Assembly: GCA_902569975.1 (NCBI GenBank)
Contig: CACFWD010000001.1
Location: 93,961-157,960 of the forward strand
Length of the DNA: 64,000 nucleotides
Direction: 5' to 3'
Source of the DNA: an uncultured Pelagibacteraceae bacterium
Lineage (GTDB): Bacteria > Pseudomonadota > Alphaproteobacteria > Pelagibacterales > Pelagibacteraceae
Shown: piece by piece, positions 43,981-53,899 of the stretch
How the letters are laid out: every line of letters starts with the position of its first letter
Numbering within the stretch: position 1 is the stretch's first letter
Notes under the pieces: model-generated
Told to the model about the DNA's origin: nothing
The model's input: the letters and a program-made list of their open reading frames with translations, nothing else
Database searches by the model: none
Program-made: the position numbers and the translations under genes

Positions 43981-45666
43981 ATGAGTGAGATAAAATCAGA
44001 CATTCAAATAGCTAGAGAAGCAAAAATGGAGCCAATTAAAGATATATTGGCTAAAATGAATGTTCCAGATGAAAGCGCAGCTTTTAGTCCCATGGGGCGT
44101 CATATAGCAAAAATTAATTTAAAATATTTGGATGATTTAAAAGATAAAAAGGACGGAAAATTAGTCTTAGTTACCGCAATTACACCAACACCTGCGGGTG
44201 AAGGTAAAACTACAACATCTGTGGGTCTTAATGATGGATTAAATAAAATAGGTAAAAAATCTGTTGTTTGTTTAAGAGAACCAAGTCTTGGTCCTTCTTT
44301 TGGATTAAAAGGAGGTGCTGCTGGTGGAGGCTATGCTCAAGTTGTTCCAATGGAACAAATTAATTTACATTTCACCGGTGATTTTCATGCAATCACTTCT
44401 GCTCATAACTTGTTATCAGCTTTAATTGATAATCACATTTATTGGGGAAATAAACTTAATATAGACGTTAGAAGAGTTTCGTGGAGAAGAGTCATGGACA
44501 TGAATGATAGATCTTTGAGATCAATAATTGTAGATCTTGGCGGTGTAGCTAATGGATACCCACGACAAGATAGTTTTGATATTACAGTTGCATCTGAGTT
44601 AATGGCGATCTTTTGTCTTGCAACAGATTTAAAGGATTTAGAAAATAGAATTGCAAATATTACAATTGGATATACTAGAGATAAAAAACCGATACATGCA
44701 AAAGATTTAAATGCACAAGGTCCGATGACAGTGCTATTAAAAGATGCAATCCGACCAAATGTGACTCAAACTTTAGAAAATAATCCTGCTTTAATTCACG
44801 GAGGTCCATTTGCGAATATTGCTCATGGCTGTAATTCTGTAATTGCAACAAAAGCAGGACTTAAGTTAGCAGATTTTGTTGTAACAGAAGCTGGTTTTGG
44901 TGCAGACCTTGGTGCAGAAAAATTTTTAAATATTAAATGTAGAAAATCTGGGATCAAACCAGATTGCGTAGTTATTGTTGCTACAATTAGAGCTTTAAAA
45001 ATGCATGGAGGTGTATCAAAAGAGGAATTAAAAGATGAAAATATTAAATGTTTAAAAAAGGGTTTAGTAAATTTGGAAAGACATATTAATAATACCAGAA
45101 AATTTGGTCTTCCAGTTACAATAGCAGTAAATCACTTTGTTACAGACTCAGATAAAGAGATGAAAACATTATTGGATTTCTGTAAAACTCTAGGCGTTAA
45201 AGCTTCAAAATGTACTCATTGGTCTGATGGAAGTGAAGGAACTTTAGAACTGGCTAAAAATGTCGTGGACATTTGCAATGATAATCAAGATACTTTTGAA
45301 TATTTATACGAAGATAAGTTGCCTTTATTTAAAAAAATAGAAAAAATTGCTTTAGAAATTTATCATGCAAGTGAGGTTGTGGCTGATACAAAAATAAGAC
45401 AACAATTAAAAGATTTTGAGGAAAAAGGTTATGGTAAACTTCCAGTTTGTATAGCAAAAACTCAATATAGTTTTTCAACAGATCCAAATTTGAAAGGTGC
45501 ACCAACTGGTCATGTATTGCCTGTGAGAGAGGTAAGATTGTCGTCTGGTGCAGAATTTGTCGTTGTGGTTTGTGGTGAGATAATGACTATGCCAGGATTA
45601 CCAAGAGTCCCTGCAGCAAATTCAATTAAGTTAAACAAAAATGGTGATATAGAGGGTTTATTTTAA
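43981..45666 (+). CDS. fhs: Formate-tetrahydrofolate ligase
   Basis: A 561-residue enzyme converting formate, ATP and THF to 10-formyl-THF or the reverse. [16 protein letters not shown] is the ATP loop (about 69-84), [20 protein letters not shown] the substrate loop and [19 protein letters not shown] the C-terminal block. It links demethylation-derived C1-THF to formate and purine synthesis. Its 3' end overlaps the convergent gpsA by 4 nt. Confidence 0.96.
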   Translation: MSEIKSDIQIAREAKMEPIKDILAKMNVPDESAAFSPMGRHIAKINLKYLDDLKDKKDGKLVLVTAITPTPAGEGKTTTSVGLNDGLNKIGKKSVVCLREPSLGPSFGLKGGAAGGGYAQVVPMEQINLHFTGDFHAITSAHNLLSALIDNHIYWGNKLNIDVRRVSWRRVMDMNDRSLRSIIVDLGGVANGYPRQDSFDITVASELMAIFCLATDLKDLENRIANITIGYTRDKKPIHAKDLNAQGPMTVLLKDAIRPNVTQTLENNPALIHGGPFANIAHGCNSVIATKAGLKLADFVVTEAGFGADLGAEKFLNIKCRKSGIKPDCVVIVATIRALKMHGGVSKEELKDENIKCLKKGLVNLERHINNTRKFGLPVTIAVNHFVTDSDKEMKTLLDFCKTLGVKASKCTHWSDGSEGTLELAKNVVDICNDNQDTFEYLYEDKLPLFKKIEKIALEIYHASEVVADTKIRQQLKDFEEKGYGKLPVCIAKTQYSFSTDPNLKGAPTGHVLPVREVRLSSGAEFVVVVCGEIMTMPGLPRVPAANSIKLNKNGDIEGLF

Positions 45667-46625
45667 ACTTTTATCTTAAGTTTTTTATTTTTAATTATCG
45701 TTGTAATTAAACTTCTCATCAAAGGAATCTTATTTTTATCTAATTTCTTTAAAACAAACGGAGCTATTTCTCGAGCGAGTTGTTCACCCTCAACTGTATC
45801 ATTAGGCATAAACTTTTTTTTTGCAGTCTTAAAACTATATCCTTTGCCTAAATAACTTCCCATTTTACTATTTCTTCCACCAGCAGCACTTACATAAAGA
45901 TCTCCAGCACCTGCAAGGCCTAGCGTCGTTTCCTCTTTTCCTCTAAAATATTTTGTAACATATTTCATCTCGATTATTGATTTTTGGAATAAATTTGACG
46001 AAGCATTTAAACTTTGACCAGCACCAATTATCATAGAATAGATATTCTTTATAGCTGAACAAACTTCTACTCCAATTACATCTCTTGAAAATTCAGTAAG
46101 GTAATATTTTGTGGAAATTTGTTTTCCAATTTTTTTAGCAAAATTAATATTTTTATTTGCGATAACAACTCTTGTTTGATTTTTTCTAGCTAATTCTTTT
46201 GCTAAACATGGGCCTTTTAGAACTGATACATTTTTAATACCACAGTTTTTTTTAAGATTTTCGGAAATTGTTAAAATTTTCTTCTTTTTAGATAAATATT
46301 TCAATCCTTTTGTAAGCACTAAAACAGGAATCTTTATCTTATTATGTTTTAACTTTTTTCTAATGAAATCAATTCCAGGTAAACTTAACGCTATAACTAA
46401 AAGATCAAATTTTTCTCTTAATAAGTCATCAGAAAATCTCCGAAATTTGAGTTTTTTTGGGAGTCTAATTTTTAATGCAGAATGAATTTTTTTTTTTGAT
46501 GATAGGTCTCTTATAAATCTTTTAGAATAAGGTTCAGTAATTGTAACATCATTTTTTTTTTCTATACAAGGGATCGTAAAAGCTGAGCCCATTGCACCAC
46601 CACCAATAACTAAAATTTTTTTCAT
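45663..46625 (-). CDS. gpsA: NAD(P)-dependent glycerol-3-phosphate dehydrogenase
   Basis: A 320-residue enzyme supplying glycerol-3-phosphate for phospholipids. [15 protein letters not shown] is the nucleotide loop, [13 protein letters not shown] and [13 protein letters not shown] hold the catalytic Lys region, and [18 protein letters not shown] the substrate-binding signature. Very lysine rich. Divergent from tmm by 145 bp. Confidence 0.9.
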   Translation of the reverse strand: MKKILVIGGGAMGSAFTIPCIEKKNDVTITEPYSKRFIRDLSSKKKIHSALKIRLPKKLKFRRFSDDLLREKFDLLVIALSLPGIDFIRKKLKHNKIKIPVLVLTKGLKYLSKKKKILTISENLKKNCGIKNVSVLKGPCLAKELARKNQTRVVIANKNINFAKKIGKQISTKYYLTEFSRDVIGVEVCSAIKNIYSMIIGAGQSLNASSNLFQKSIIEMKYVTKYFRGKEETTLGLAGAGDLYVSAAGGRNSKMGSYLGKGYSFKTAKKKFMPNDTVEGEQLAREIAPFVLKKLDKNKIPLMRSLITTIIKNKKLKIKV

Positions 46626-46770
46626 ATATTTAGCTTAAAAATTATATATTTAATACAACACATGCTAGAGAAAGTAATCTCAAATAATTTAAAATATGAT
46701 ACAATATTTCATTTTAATTTTCCTTATTTTGTTAGTAAAATAAATTTACAAATTTAAAAAAAGTAACTTA

Positions 46771-48102
46771 ATGACAAAAGTAGCAATCATTGGAGCAGGT
46801 CCATGTGGTTTATCCATGCTCAGATCATTCGAATTAGCCGAAAAAAAAGGTGAGAAAATCCCAGAAATAGTTTGTTTTGAAAAGCAAGATGATTGGGGTG
46901 GTTTATGGAATTATAGTTGGCGAACAGGATCAGATCAATACGGAGATCCTGTACCTAACAGCATGTATAGATATCTTTGGTCAAATGGACCAAAAGAATG
47001 TTTAGAATTTGCAGATTATTCTTTTGATGAACATTTTGGGAAGCCAATACCATCCTTTCCACCTAGAGAAGTTTTATATAACTATATTGTTGGAAGAGTG
47101 AGCAAGGGTAATTTAAAAAAGAAAATAAAATTTAATACCAGGGTTGTAAATACTGTTTTTAAAAATGACAAATTTGAGCTTAGCTATCAAGATAAAGTAA
47201 ATAATAAAATATTAAAAGATAATTTTGATTATGTTGTTGTTTCTACGGGTCATTTTTCAGTTCCATATATTCCAGAATATGAGGGGATGGACTCATTTCC
47301 TGGAAGAATAATGCATTCTCATGATTTTAGAGATGCAGAAGAATTTAGAAATAAAAATGTAATAGTGCTAGGAAGTAGTTATTCAGCAGAGGATATTGCG
47401 CTTCAGTGCAATAAATATGGAGCCAAAAGTGTTACCATTGGTTACCGACACAATCCGATGGGATTTAAGTGGCCTAAGGGTATGAAAGAAGTTCATTATC
47501 TGGATAAATTAGTAGGAAAAAAAGCAATATTCAAAGATGGAACTGAGCAAGAGGCTGATGTTGTAATTTTATGCACTGGTTATCTTCATCATTTTCCTTT
47601 TTTAGAAGAAAATTTACAATTAAAAACTGGAAATAGGTTATATCCACCAAAATTATATAAAGGAGTGGTTTGGCAAAATAATCACAAACTATTATACCTT
47701 GGTATGCAAGATCAATTTCATACATTTAATATGTTTGATTGCCAAGCTTGGTACGCAAGAGATGTAATTTTGAATAAGATCAAGATACCTAGCAATACTG
47801 AAGTTGAAAAAGATATTAATAAATGGGTTGCAATGGAAGAAAAGCTAGAAAACCCAGATCAAATGATTGATTTTCAAACTGAGTATACAAAAGAGCTTCA
47901 TGAAATGTCCGATTATCCAAAAATTGATTTTGAGTTAATAAGAAAACATTTTAAAGAGTGGGAACATCATAAAGTTGAGGATATTCTAACTTACAGAAAT
48001 AAATCTTTTTCATCTCCAGTGACTGGTTCTATTGCTCCTGTTCATCATACGCCATGGGCAACTGCCATGGATGACTCTTCAAAAACTTTTTTAGATAAAT
48101 AA
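46771..48102 (+). CDS. tmm: Trimethylamine monooxygenase (FMO family)
   Basis: A 443-residue flavin monooxygenase oxidising TMA to TMAO with NADPH and oxygen. IIGAGPCGLSML (6-17) binds FAD, FPGRIMHSHDF is the FMO identifying motif, VLGSSYSAEDIALQ binds NADPH, and LCTGYLHHFPF is the C-terminal FATGY-like block. YRHNPMGFKWPKGM is a stretch I associate with bacterial Tmm. Adjacent TMAO transport and demethylase genes support the call. Convergent with tmoW, 7 nt apart. Confidence 0.92.
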   Translation: MTKVAIIGAGPCGLSMLRSFELAEKKGEKIPEIVCFEKQDDWGGLWNYSWRTGSDQYGDPVPNSMYRYLWSNGPKECLEFADYSFDEHFGKPIPSFPPREVLYNYIVGRVSKGNLKKKIKFNTRVVNTVFKNDKFELSYQDKVNNKILKDNFDYVVVSTGHFSVPYIPEYEGMDSFPGRIMHSHDFRDAEEFRNKNVIVLGSSYSAEDIALQCNKYGAKSVTIGYRHNPMGFKWPKGMKEVHYLDKLVGKKAIFKDGTEQEADVVILCTGYLHHFPFLEENLQLKTGNRLYPPKLYKGVVWQNNHKLLYLGMQDQFHTFNMFDCQAWYARDVILNKIKIPSNTEVEKDINKWVAMEEKLENPDQMIDFQTEYTKELHEMSDYPKIDFELIRKHFKEWEHHKVEDILTYRNKSFSSPVTGSIAPVHHTPWATAMDDSSKTFLDK

Positions 48103-48109
48103 TCGAAGA

Positions 48110-50263
48110 TTAATCGATACCGAGGTGTTTTTTTCTTTTTTGGACATAAGCTCTAATTAAATTATCAAATATTAAAGCTATAAAAGCTACACAGATTCCA
48201 AGAGTTAATCCAATTCCTGCACCTTTTTTATCTGATAATGCTTTTAATATATATTGACCTAAATCCTCTGTTCCAATAAATGCTCCTATAATCACCATAA
48301 ATAAAGCAAACACAATTGTCTGATTTATACCAAGCATCATATGTGGGAATGCCAAAGGAAATTCTATTTTAGTTAATCTTTGAAATTTATTCACACCTGA
48401 CATAGTTGCTGCATCATGTAATCCAGCAGGAACGCTTCTAAGTCCCTCAATTGTATATCTTGTGGCAGGGATCGTTGCATAAACTATAACCGCTATAAGC
48501 ACAGATGTATCTGTTATACCAAATAACATCATTACTGGAATTAAATATACAAAAGATGGGAATGTTTGAAATATATCACAAACGCCTAACATAAAATTTG
48601 CAGAATGTTTATTTTGAAAACATAAAGTTCCTACTGTAAATCCAATGATGCAAGAGACGATAACTCCGAAAGTTGCCATATATGCTGTGACCAAAGCTCT
48701 ATCCCACCAAGGGCTAAATGCAATGAATAAAGTTAAAGCACAAACTACCAAGGCTGAACGTAATCCACCAATTAAGTATCCTGCACCAACAACCAAAACT
48801 ATTGTAGCGATTGCAGGCATTCTTAAATACAGGGCTCTCATAGGTTGAAGCACTTCTTGTATCAACCATGTATTGAAAGCTTTAATATAAACAAAGAAAG
48901 TATCAAAAATCCAATCTACTCCTTTATTCCAAAAATCAGCAGTCGATATCCCTTTATTGTGGGGAATTTCAAATAAATAATTGAAAGTATCTTTAAATAA
49001 ATAATTTCCAATATAAGCGAGTGCTATTCCAATAACAAATATAGCAACAAAAAATAAAAAATTTTTGTTTCTTTGGTAGAAAGTAAGATTACCAAAATAA
49101 TCTGTTTGTTTATTGGCCCATGCCAAAGACATCTTGTCTAAAAGAATTGCAATTAAACTAATACACAAGCCTGCCTCTAAAGCTAATCCTATGTTTAATT
49201 GGTTTAATGCTAATAATAAATTGAATCCTAAACCTTTTGCACCAATAAATGCTGAGATAACTGCCATTGAAAAACAAACCATTATTACTTGGTTTACCCC
49301 AATCAAAATATCCCTTCTAGCAGTTGGAATTAATACTTTAAACATTAATTGAATATTAGTGCATCCACTCATTCTACCTGCTTCAATAACTTCTAGAGGG
49401 ACTGCTCTTAAACCTAATAGAGTTAGTAAAATCATCGGAGGTATTGCTACAACCATAGTAATAATCACTGCAGCATGATCACCCACTCCAAAGAGAACAA
49501 GAGCTGGAACCAATACAGCGTATTGTGGCATTGTCTGCATTACTAGTAATATTGGGTATAAAGCTTTTTCTACTCGTTTACTTTTAAAAGCTGCTATCCC
49601 CAATCCTAATCCAAAAATAAAAGATAATGGAGCAGCAACTAATATAAAAGAAAGTGTTTGCATAGAAGGTTTCCATTGACCAAACACAGAAATATAAACC
49701 ATAGTTAAACCCGCGAATAAAGCTAGACCTTTACCACTAAGCTTATATGAAAGAAGTGCTGCACCTGCTGCAACAATTGTCCAAGGCAATCCTGGTAATT
49801 CAGCCCATGGATTTTTATCTATCCAATCCCAACTAGTAAAAGCTACAATAGTTTCAAGACCACCTAATAATATCTCTCTTATTAATTCTATCAAAAAAGT
49901 CATGAAGGCAGTCAAATTTCTGCTTATTTGTAAAACTATCGGACGACTTTTAAATTCTTGAGTATCTTCGTTCCAAACTTCAATTGGCATCCAATCGTTC
50001 ATTAAAAAAAATAATGAGTCATTAATCCAAATAGGCAACCATCCAAGCAATGGAGGTAATCTCCAAAATACGTCAAAAGCATAATATCTTACTTCTTTTC
50101 CTAAAAATACATAACTACTTTGGTTAGGATCTTTAACAAATTCTGCTTGACCTCTAATAAATTTATATGTTTCAGGAACATCAATCGCAAAGCACAGCGC
50201 AAAGAATACAATTAATAAAAATAACCACTGAAAAGTTTTTGGATATTTCTTTAAAAGTTCCAT
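48110..50263 (-). CDS. tmoW: TMAO/betaine-type ABC transporter permease (two fused domains)
   Basis: A 717-residue permease made of two ProW-like halves, each with an EAA-type loop: LEVIEAGRMSGCTNIQLMFKVLIP in the first (core EAGRMSGC) and GLHDAATMSGVNKFQRLTKIEFP in the second (core DAATMSGV). An N-terminal extension of about 130 residues with its own helix precedes them. Such fusion replaces a homodimer. Gene name follows ProVWX logic (W permease); glycine betaine could also be a substrate. Starts 2 nt after tmoV. Confidence 0.85.
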   Translation of the reverse strand: MELLKKYPKTFQWLFLLIVFFALCFAIDVPETYKFIRGQAEFVKDPNQSSYVFLGKEVRYYAFDVFWRLPPLLGWLPIWINDSLFFLMNDWMPIEVWNEDTQEFKSRPIVLQISRNLTAFMTFLIELIREILLGGLETIVAFTSWDWIDKNPWAELPGLPWTIVAAGAALLSYKLSGKGLALFAGLTMVYISVFGQWKPSMQTLSFILVAAPLSFIFGLGLGIAAFKSKRVEKALYPILLVMQTMPQYAVLVPALVLFGVGDHAAVIITMVVAIPPMILLTLLGLRAVPLEVIEAGRMSGCTNIQLMFKVLIPTARRDILIGVNQVIMVCFSMAVISAFIGAKGLGFNLLLALNQLNIGLALEAGLCISLIAILLDKMSLAWANKQTDYFGNLTFYQRNKNFLFFVAIFVIGIALAYIGNYLFKDTFNYLFEIPHNKGISTADFWNKGVDWIFDTFFVYIKAFNTWLIQEVLQPMRALYLRMPAIATIVLVVGAGYLIGGLRSALVVCALTLFIAFSPWWDRALVTAYMATFGVIVSCIIGFTVGTLCFQNKHSANFMLGVCDIFQTFPSFVYLIPVMMLFGITDTSVLIAVIVYATIPATRYTIEGLRSVPAGLHDAATMSGVNKFQRLTKIEFPLAFPHMMLGINQTIVFALFMVIIGAFIGTEDLGQYILKALSDKKGAGIGLTLGICVAFIALIFDNLIRAYVQKRKKHLGID

Positions 50264-50265
50264 AA

Positions 50266-51294
50266 TTAGTTATTATTTTTTCTTCCTCCGAATACAGTGT
50301 TAATTATTTTAGATGGGTTAATAGAACCTATGATTTTATTATTTTCATCTATCACTGCAACAGCTTTTTCTTGCGTAAGAATTTTTTCAGCAACATTCTC
50401 AATGATTTCATCTTTTGAGACTTTTAAATTACCAAGATTTTCTTGTGAAGTCTCCATAACATCTTCGATTAATAAAACTTTTTCTCTTGGTACTTCTTCA
50501 GTAAATTTTCTGACATATTCTGTGGCTGGGTTTAAAACAATATTAGCAGGTGTATCTAGCTGCTCAATTATACCATCTTTCATTATTGCAATTCGATCTG
50601 CAAGTTTTAAAGCCTCGTCAAAATCATGTGTAATGAACATAATTGTTTTTTGTAACTTATCTTGAAGTCTTAAAAACTCATCTTGCATTTCTTTTCTAAT
50701 TAATGGATCTAAAGCTGAAAAAGGCTCATCTAAAAACCAAATATCTGGCTCAACTGCTAATGATCTTGCAATACCTACTCTTTGTTGTTGTCCTCCTGAA
50801 AGTTCTCTTGGAAAATAGTTTTCTCTTCCATCGAGACCAACTAGTTTAACCATGTCCATTGCTTTGCTAATACTGTCTTCAGTCTTGATACCTTTAATCT
50901 GAAGTGGAAAGGCTATATTTTCAACAACAGTTTTATGTGGAAGTAAAGCAAAGCTTTGAAAAACCATTCCCATTTTATTTCTTCTAAGATCTATTAGATC
51001 TTTATTATTTAGTTGTAAGAGGTCCTGACCTTCTATAAAAATTTTACCACCTGTTGCATCAGTTAATCTGGATATACATCTTAATAAAGTTGATTTACCT
51101 GAGCCTGATAAGCCCATAACAACTAACATTTCTCCTTTTGAGACTTCAAAGGAAGCATTGTTCACTCCTACAATACACCCATTTTTTTGGAAAGTTTTTG
51201 CATCAACATTACCATTTGAATCTTGAAGCATTTTTTGAGCATTAGCTCCAAATATTTTATATACATTTTCACATTTGATAACAGGCTCAGACAT
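50266..51294 (-). CDS. tmoV: TMAO/betaine-type ABC transporter ATP-binding protein
   Basis: A 342-residue ProV-like ATPase. VVMGLSGSGKSTLLRCISRL is Walker A, ELSGGQQQRVGIARSL the signature, IWFLDEPFSALDP Walker B with D-loop, and FITHDFDEAL the switch. A short C-terminal CBS-like tail (about 290-335, VAVIDENNKIIGSINPSK) could sense ionic strength as in OpuA/ProV. Separated from tmoX by three unrelated genes and a terminator. Confidence 0.87.
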   Translation of the reverse strand: MSEPVIKCENVYKIFGANAQKMLQDSNGNVDAKTFQKNGCIVGVNNASFEVSKGEMLVVMGLSGSGKSTLLRCISRLTDATGGKIFIEGQDLLQLNNKDLIDLRRNKMGMVFQSFALLPHKTVVENIAFPLQIKGIKTEDSISKAMDMVKLVGLDGRENYFPRELSGGQQQRVGIARSLAVEPDIWFLDEPFSALDPLIRKEMQDEFLRLQDKLQKTIMFITHDFDEALKLADRIAIMKDGIIEQLDTPANIVLNPATEYVRKFTEEVPREKVLLIEDVMETSQENLGNLKVSKDEIIENVAEKILTQEKAVAVIDENNKIIGSINPSKIINTVFGGRKNNN

Positions 51295-51358
51295 AAATTT
51301 TAATTAAGTTATATGAAATTAGGATAAAGTTAAATCCATAATATTGTTACTTTCCCCC

Positions 51359-51910
51359 CTAAAAATTTTTAATATAATAAACTCTGGTGTCAATTCCTGT
51401 ACTTAAAAAACTTAATGCTTCACCACTCACAGTTATTGACTCGTCAACTCCAACATTATTTCCACTCACTGTAAACCCCGCAAAACACTTATTTTTGTCC
51501 TCATCCCACTTAACAAATGTTTCATCAATTTTGTTACCGTTAATTGTATAAATTTCATGAGCTCTAAAATTTAAAAAATTTGCACCCATAATTGCACGTT
51601 GAGGAATTAATTTTGTAGCTTTACAAACTTGCTCATAAACTTCATCTGTTAACTTATAGTGATCTGTGCCATCAAAAGTTACTAATATTCCTGAAGGTAA
51701 TTTAGAAATTAATTCACTTAATTTCTTTTCTTTAGCAATTCTTTCCTCCTCTAACTTCATTTTTCTAACAAGTTCATCGCCACCACCAAACTTTATATTT
51801 AGAGCAAAAAAAGATAATGAAATTATCAAAATTATTAATACCAGACCTCCAAACTGTTTTGTAGTCTCAGGTAAATATTTTATTTTATTTAAAAAATTTT
51901 CTTTCAACAT
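51359..51910 (-). CDS. Membrane-anchored periplasmic protein of unknown function
   Basis: A 183-residue protein with one N-terminal helix (about 20-44, GGLVLIILIISLSFFAL), a charged coiled-coil stretch (VRKMKLEEERIAKEKKLSEL) and a soluble C-terminal domain with ICQVCK-like Cys pairs absent. No family recognised. It abuts the MORN gene upstream and precedes tmoV by 64 nt, inside the transporter region. Confidence 0.65.
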   Translation of the reverse strand: MLKENFLNKIKYLPETTKQFGGLVLIILIISLSFFALNIKFGGGDELVRKMKLEEERIAKEKKLSELISKLPSGILVTFDGTDHYKLTDEVYEQVCKATKLIPQRAIMGANFLNFRAHEIYTINGNKIDETFVKWDEDKNKCFAGFTVSGNNVGVDESITVSGEALSFLSTGIDTRVYYIKNF

Positions 51911-52288
51911 TTAATCTTGTAACTTTCCATTTTTCCATGTTCCTTTTTTTTGAGTTCCATCGGACCAAGTAAAAGTTCCTTTTCCATTCATAAAACCTTT
52001 TACCCATTCACCTTCATAAGTTGAACCATCAGGAAAAGTTAAAATACCTAAACCGCTCCATTCGCTATTTTTAAACTCACCTTTGTAGATGTACCCGTTA
52101 GGCCAAGTCTCAACTCCTTGTCCGTTTTTCTTAGTACCTACCCACTCACCCTCATAAGTAGTTTTATCTGTGTAAACCCATTTTCCAAAACCGTTTTCAC
52201 AATTTCCTTCTTTACACCCTGTACTTCGTGCTATCGCAACTGAACTGATAAATAAACTTAAAATTATTACTAAGAGGTATTTTTTCAT
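51911..52288 (-). CDS. Secreted MORN-repeat protein
   Basis: A 125-residue protein with signal peptide (about 1-20) and four MORN repeats, each of the form Y-x-G-x-W/F...G-x-G: GKWVYTDKTTYEGEW, GQGVETWPNGYIYKGEF, GLGILTFPDGSTYEGEW, GKGTFTWSDGTQKKGTW. MORN repeats form a beta-sheet that binds lipids or proteins, so an envelope role is likely. Two cysteines near the mature N-terminus (GCKEGNC) could form a disulfide. Ends one base before the next gene. Confidence 0.85.
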   Translation of the reverse strand: MKKYLLVIILSLFISSVAIARSTGCKEGNCENGFGKWVYTDKTTYEGEWVGTKKNGQGVETWPNGYIYKGEFKNSEWSGLGILTFPDGSTYEGEWVKGFMNGKGTFTWSDGTQKKGTWKNGKLQD

Positions 52289-52322
52289 AGCAATACTTTA
52301 CACAAAATTATTTAAAAAAAAA

Positions 52323-52784
52323 TTATACTTTTTTGTCATCCTTATTACATGAATAAATAGAAATATATTTTTCAGAGTTTTCACTTTTCATATTTTTCGT
52401 TATTTCATGAATTAATTCACCTGTTTTTCTTGTGATAATACCGGACTCAGAATAATTTTTTTCTTTATCAATTGATTTAAATAAAACCACATCTTTATTA
52501 ACTACTTTGACATTAAGTTTTGATGAAACTGAAAGAAATGATGATAACCCTTTGATTAAAAGTGTTTCTGGTTTTTTTGATAAAATTTTAAAACTATCTA
52601 TACCTTTTTCATTTAAATCTTTTGCTAAAAATGTTTGATAGTTATATTCTGAGTTTTTAATTATTTTTTTTTCTAAATCACAGACAAACTCGAGATCAAT
52701 GTTTTCATTTATGCTAACATCTTTTGCAAAAGTTTGATTAAAAAATAATAAACTAATGAGTATGGTAAAAAAATATTTGATCAT
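52323..52784 (-). CDS. Secreted hypothetical protein, 153 residues
   Basis: Signal peptide (about 1-20), then a soluble domain rich in lysine with two cysteines (EFVCDLEKK and IYSCNKDD) that may pair. No family is recognised. It lies 34 nt upstream of the MORN gene and just downstream of the tmoX terminator, so it probably depends on read-through or on its own promoter. Confidence 0.65.
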   Translation of the reverse strand: MIKYFFTILISLLFFNQTFAKDVSINENIDLEFVCDLEKKIIKNSEYNYQTFLAKDLNEKGIDSFKILSKKPETLLIKGLSSFLSVSSKLNVKVVNKDVVLFKSIDKEKNYSESGIITRKTGELIHEITKNMKSENSEKYISIYSCNKDDKKV

Positions 52785-52801
52785 CTAAATTTGTTTAAAA
52801 A

Positions 52802-52832
52802 AAATCTCCCCCAACATAGTTGGGAGAGATTT
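52802..52832 (-). terminator. Strong rho-independent terminator after tmoX
   Basis: On the plus strand AAATCTCCCCCAAC-ATA-GTTGGGAGAGATTT forms 13 base pairs with one C-A mismatch. Read on the minus strand, as tmoX is, it is followed by eight or more T residues (52804-52794). This isolates the binding-protein gene from the five downstream genes. Confidence 0.88.
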
Positions 52833-52854
52833 AATGATTTAATTGCTTTTAATA

Positions 52855-53799
52855 TTATTTAGTAAAAGCTTTCCAAACTTTCTTGTTATCTTTCAGCCAT
52901 TTTTTAGCTGCATCCTCATGAGTCATTTTGTCAATGTCAACTAGAGCTGCCATTGCACCAATCTGACTTGTTGAGAAAGAAAGTTTTTTGAACATTGCTG
53001 CTGCATCTGGATGAGTTTTTGGAAAATCAGCATTAACTGCTTTTTTCAAATAACCATCTGGCGAACCACATTTTCCGTCCCCACCATCTTCAGGTCTGCA
53101 ACCTGCAGTGTATGGAGGAAAGTCGATAAATGTAAATCCAGCACCATCAGTAAAGTTTGGTGTCCAGTTAAAGATAATTGTTCCTCTTCCTTCTTTTTCA
53201 GCCGCTGCTAACTCTGCCCAAAGTGCATCTGCACTTCCAGCAAATTTAACCCACCATAGATCTCCTAAACCTAAAGCGTCAACTCTTTGAGGGATTAGGT
53301 CACCATGCCAAGTTTGTGGACCTTCCAACATTCTTCCTTTTCCATCTGGAGAGTCAGGTGTTGTAAAGTTTTTAGCACAGTCTGGATTTTTTAAAGCAGT
53401 CCAGTCTGGTAATCCTGGGCATAACCCTTTTTCAGCAACCCAATTAGGATATCCCATATCCTCAAGTGTTCTTGCTTCATGGTCTCCCCAGTCTAGCAAT
53501 CCACCTTTATCAAGAGCTGTTGTGAATGATTTACCAAAAGCAGATTCCCATACCTCGTGAGATATAGTAACGTCACCAATTCTAATTGACTCGTATACTG
53601 CTTGTGAGTCAGCATTTACGTATTTTACATTGTTACCCATGTCTTCCATTATTCCACCAATAACGTAAGCCATTACAATTTGACTTGACCAATTGTGTGT
53701 CGGAATTACGATGGGCTTTTTGCTATCTGCATTAGATAGTCCAGCAAAACTAACTACTGAAATTATCGCTGCAGAAATTAATGATATTATTTTTCGCAT
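52855..53799 (-). CDS. tmoX: TMAO/betaine-type ABC transporter substrate-binding protein
   Basis: A 314-residue periplasmic protein of the OpuAC/ProX fold. Signal peptide (about 1-24) then PIVIPTHNWSSQIVMAYVIGG. Aromatic residues in HNWSSQ, HEVWESAF, TWHGDL and NWTPNF could form the cation-pi cage for a quaternary or N-oxide amine; Cys residues in CPGLPDW, DCAKNF, GCRPEDG and GKCGSPDG suggest disulfides. I start at 53799 since the longer frame to 53859 has no signal-peptide logic. Monocistronic with its own terminator. Confidence 0.88.
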   Translation of the reverse strand: MRKIISLISAAIISVVSFAGLSNADSKKPIVIPTHNWSSQIVMAYVIGGIMEDMGNNVKYVNADSQAVYESIRIGDVTISHEVWESAFGKSFTTALDKGGLLDWGDHEARTLEDMGYPNWVAEKGLCPGLPDWTALKNPDCAKNFTTPDSPDGKGRMLEGPQTWHGDLIPQRVDALGLGDLWWVKFAGSADALWAELAAAEKEGRGTIIFNWTPNFTDGAGFTFIDFPPYTAGCRPEDGGDGKCGSPDGYLKKAVNADFPKTHPDAAAMFKKLSFSTSQIGAMAALVDIDKMTHEDAAKKWLKDNKKVWKAFTK

Positions 53800-53811
53800 T
53801 ATTTTCCCTTT

Positions 53812-53823
53812 CTTAATATTAAG
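53812..53823. promoter_or_regulatory. 12-bp palindrome in the tmoX/tdm divergent region
   Basis: CTTAATATTAAG is a perfect palindrome 12 nt upstream of the tmoX start in the 100-bp region shared with tdm. A half-site-like TTAAT follows. It could be an operator for the MarR-like regulator encoded next to tdm. AT-rich palindromes of this size can be chance. Confidence 0.35.
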
Positions 53824-53899
53824 TGTTAATAGTATGTGCCTAAGTAAAATGATAGTCAACTACTAGATATTTATATAATATAAGAATAGATTATAAAAA

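Noticed and set aside
48645..49352. Plus-strand ORFs opposite the tmoW permease
   Set aside because: Ala/Lys/Ile-rich antisense frames without start signals; product of codon bias of the permease.
51911..52288. MORN protein as a sign of eukaryotic contamination
   Set aside because: MORN repeats are common in bacteria; composition and overlap with neighbours match the rest of the window.
53011..53290. Plus-strand ORFs opposite tmoX
   Set aside because: Antisense frames inside a well supported gene.
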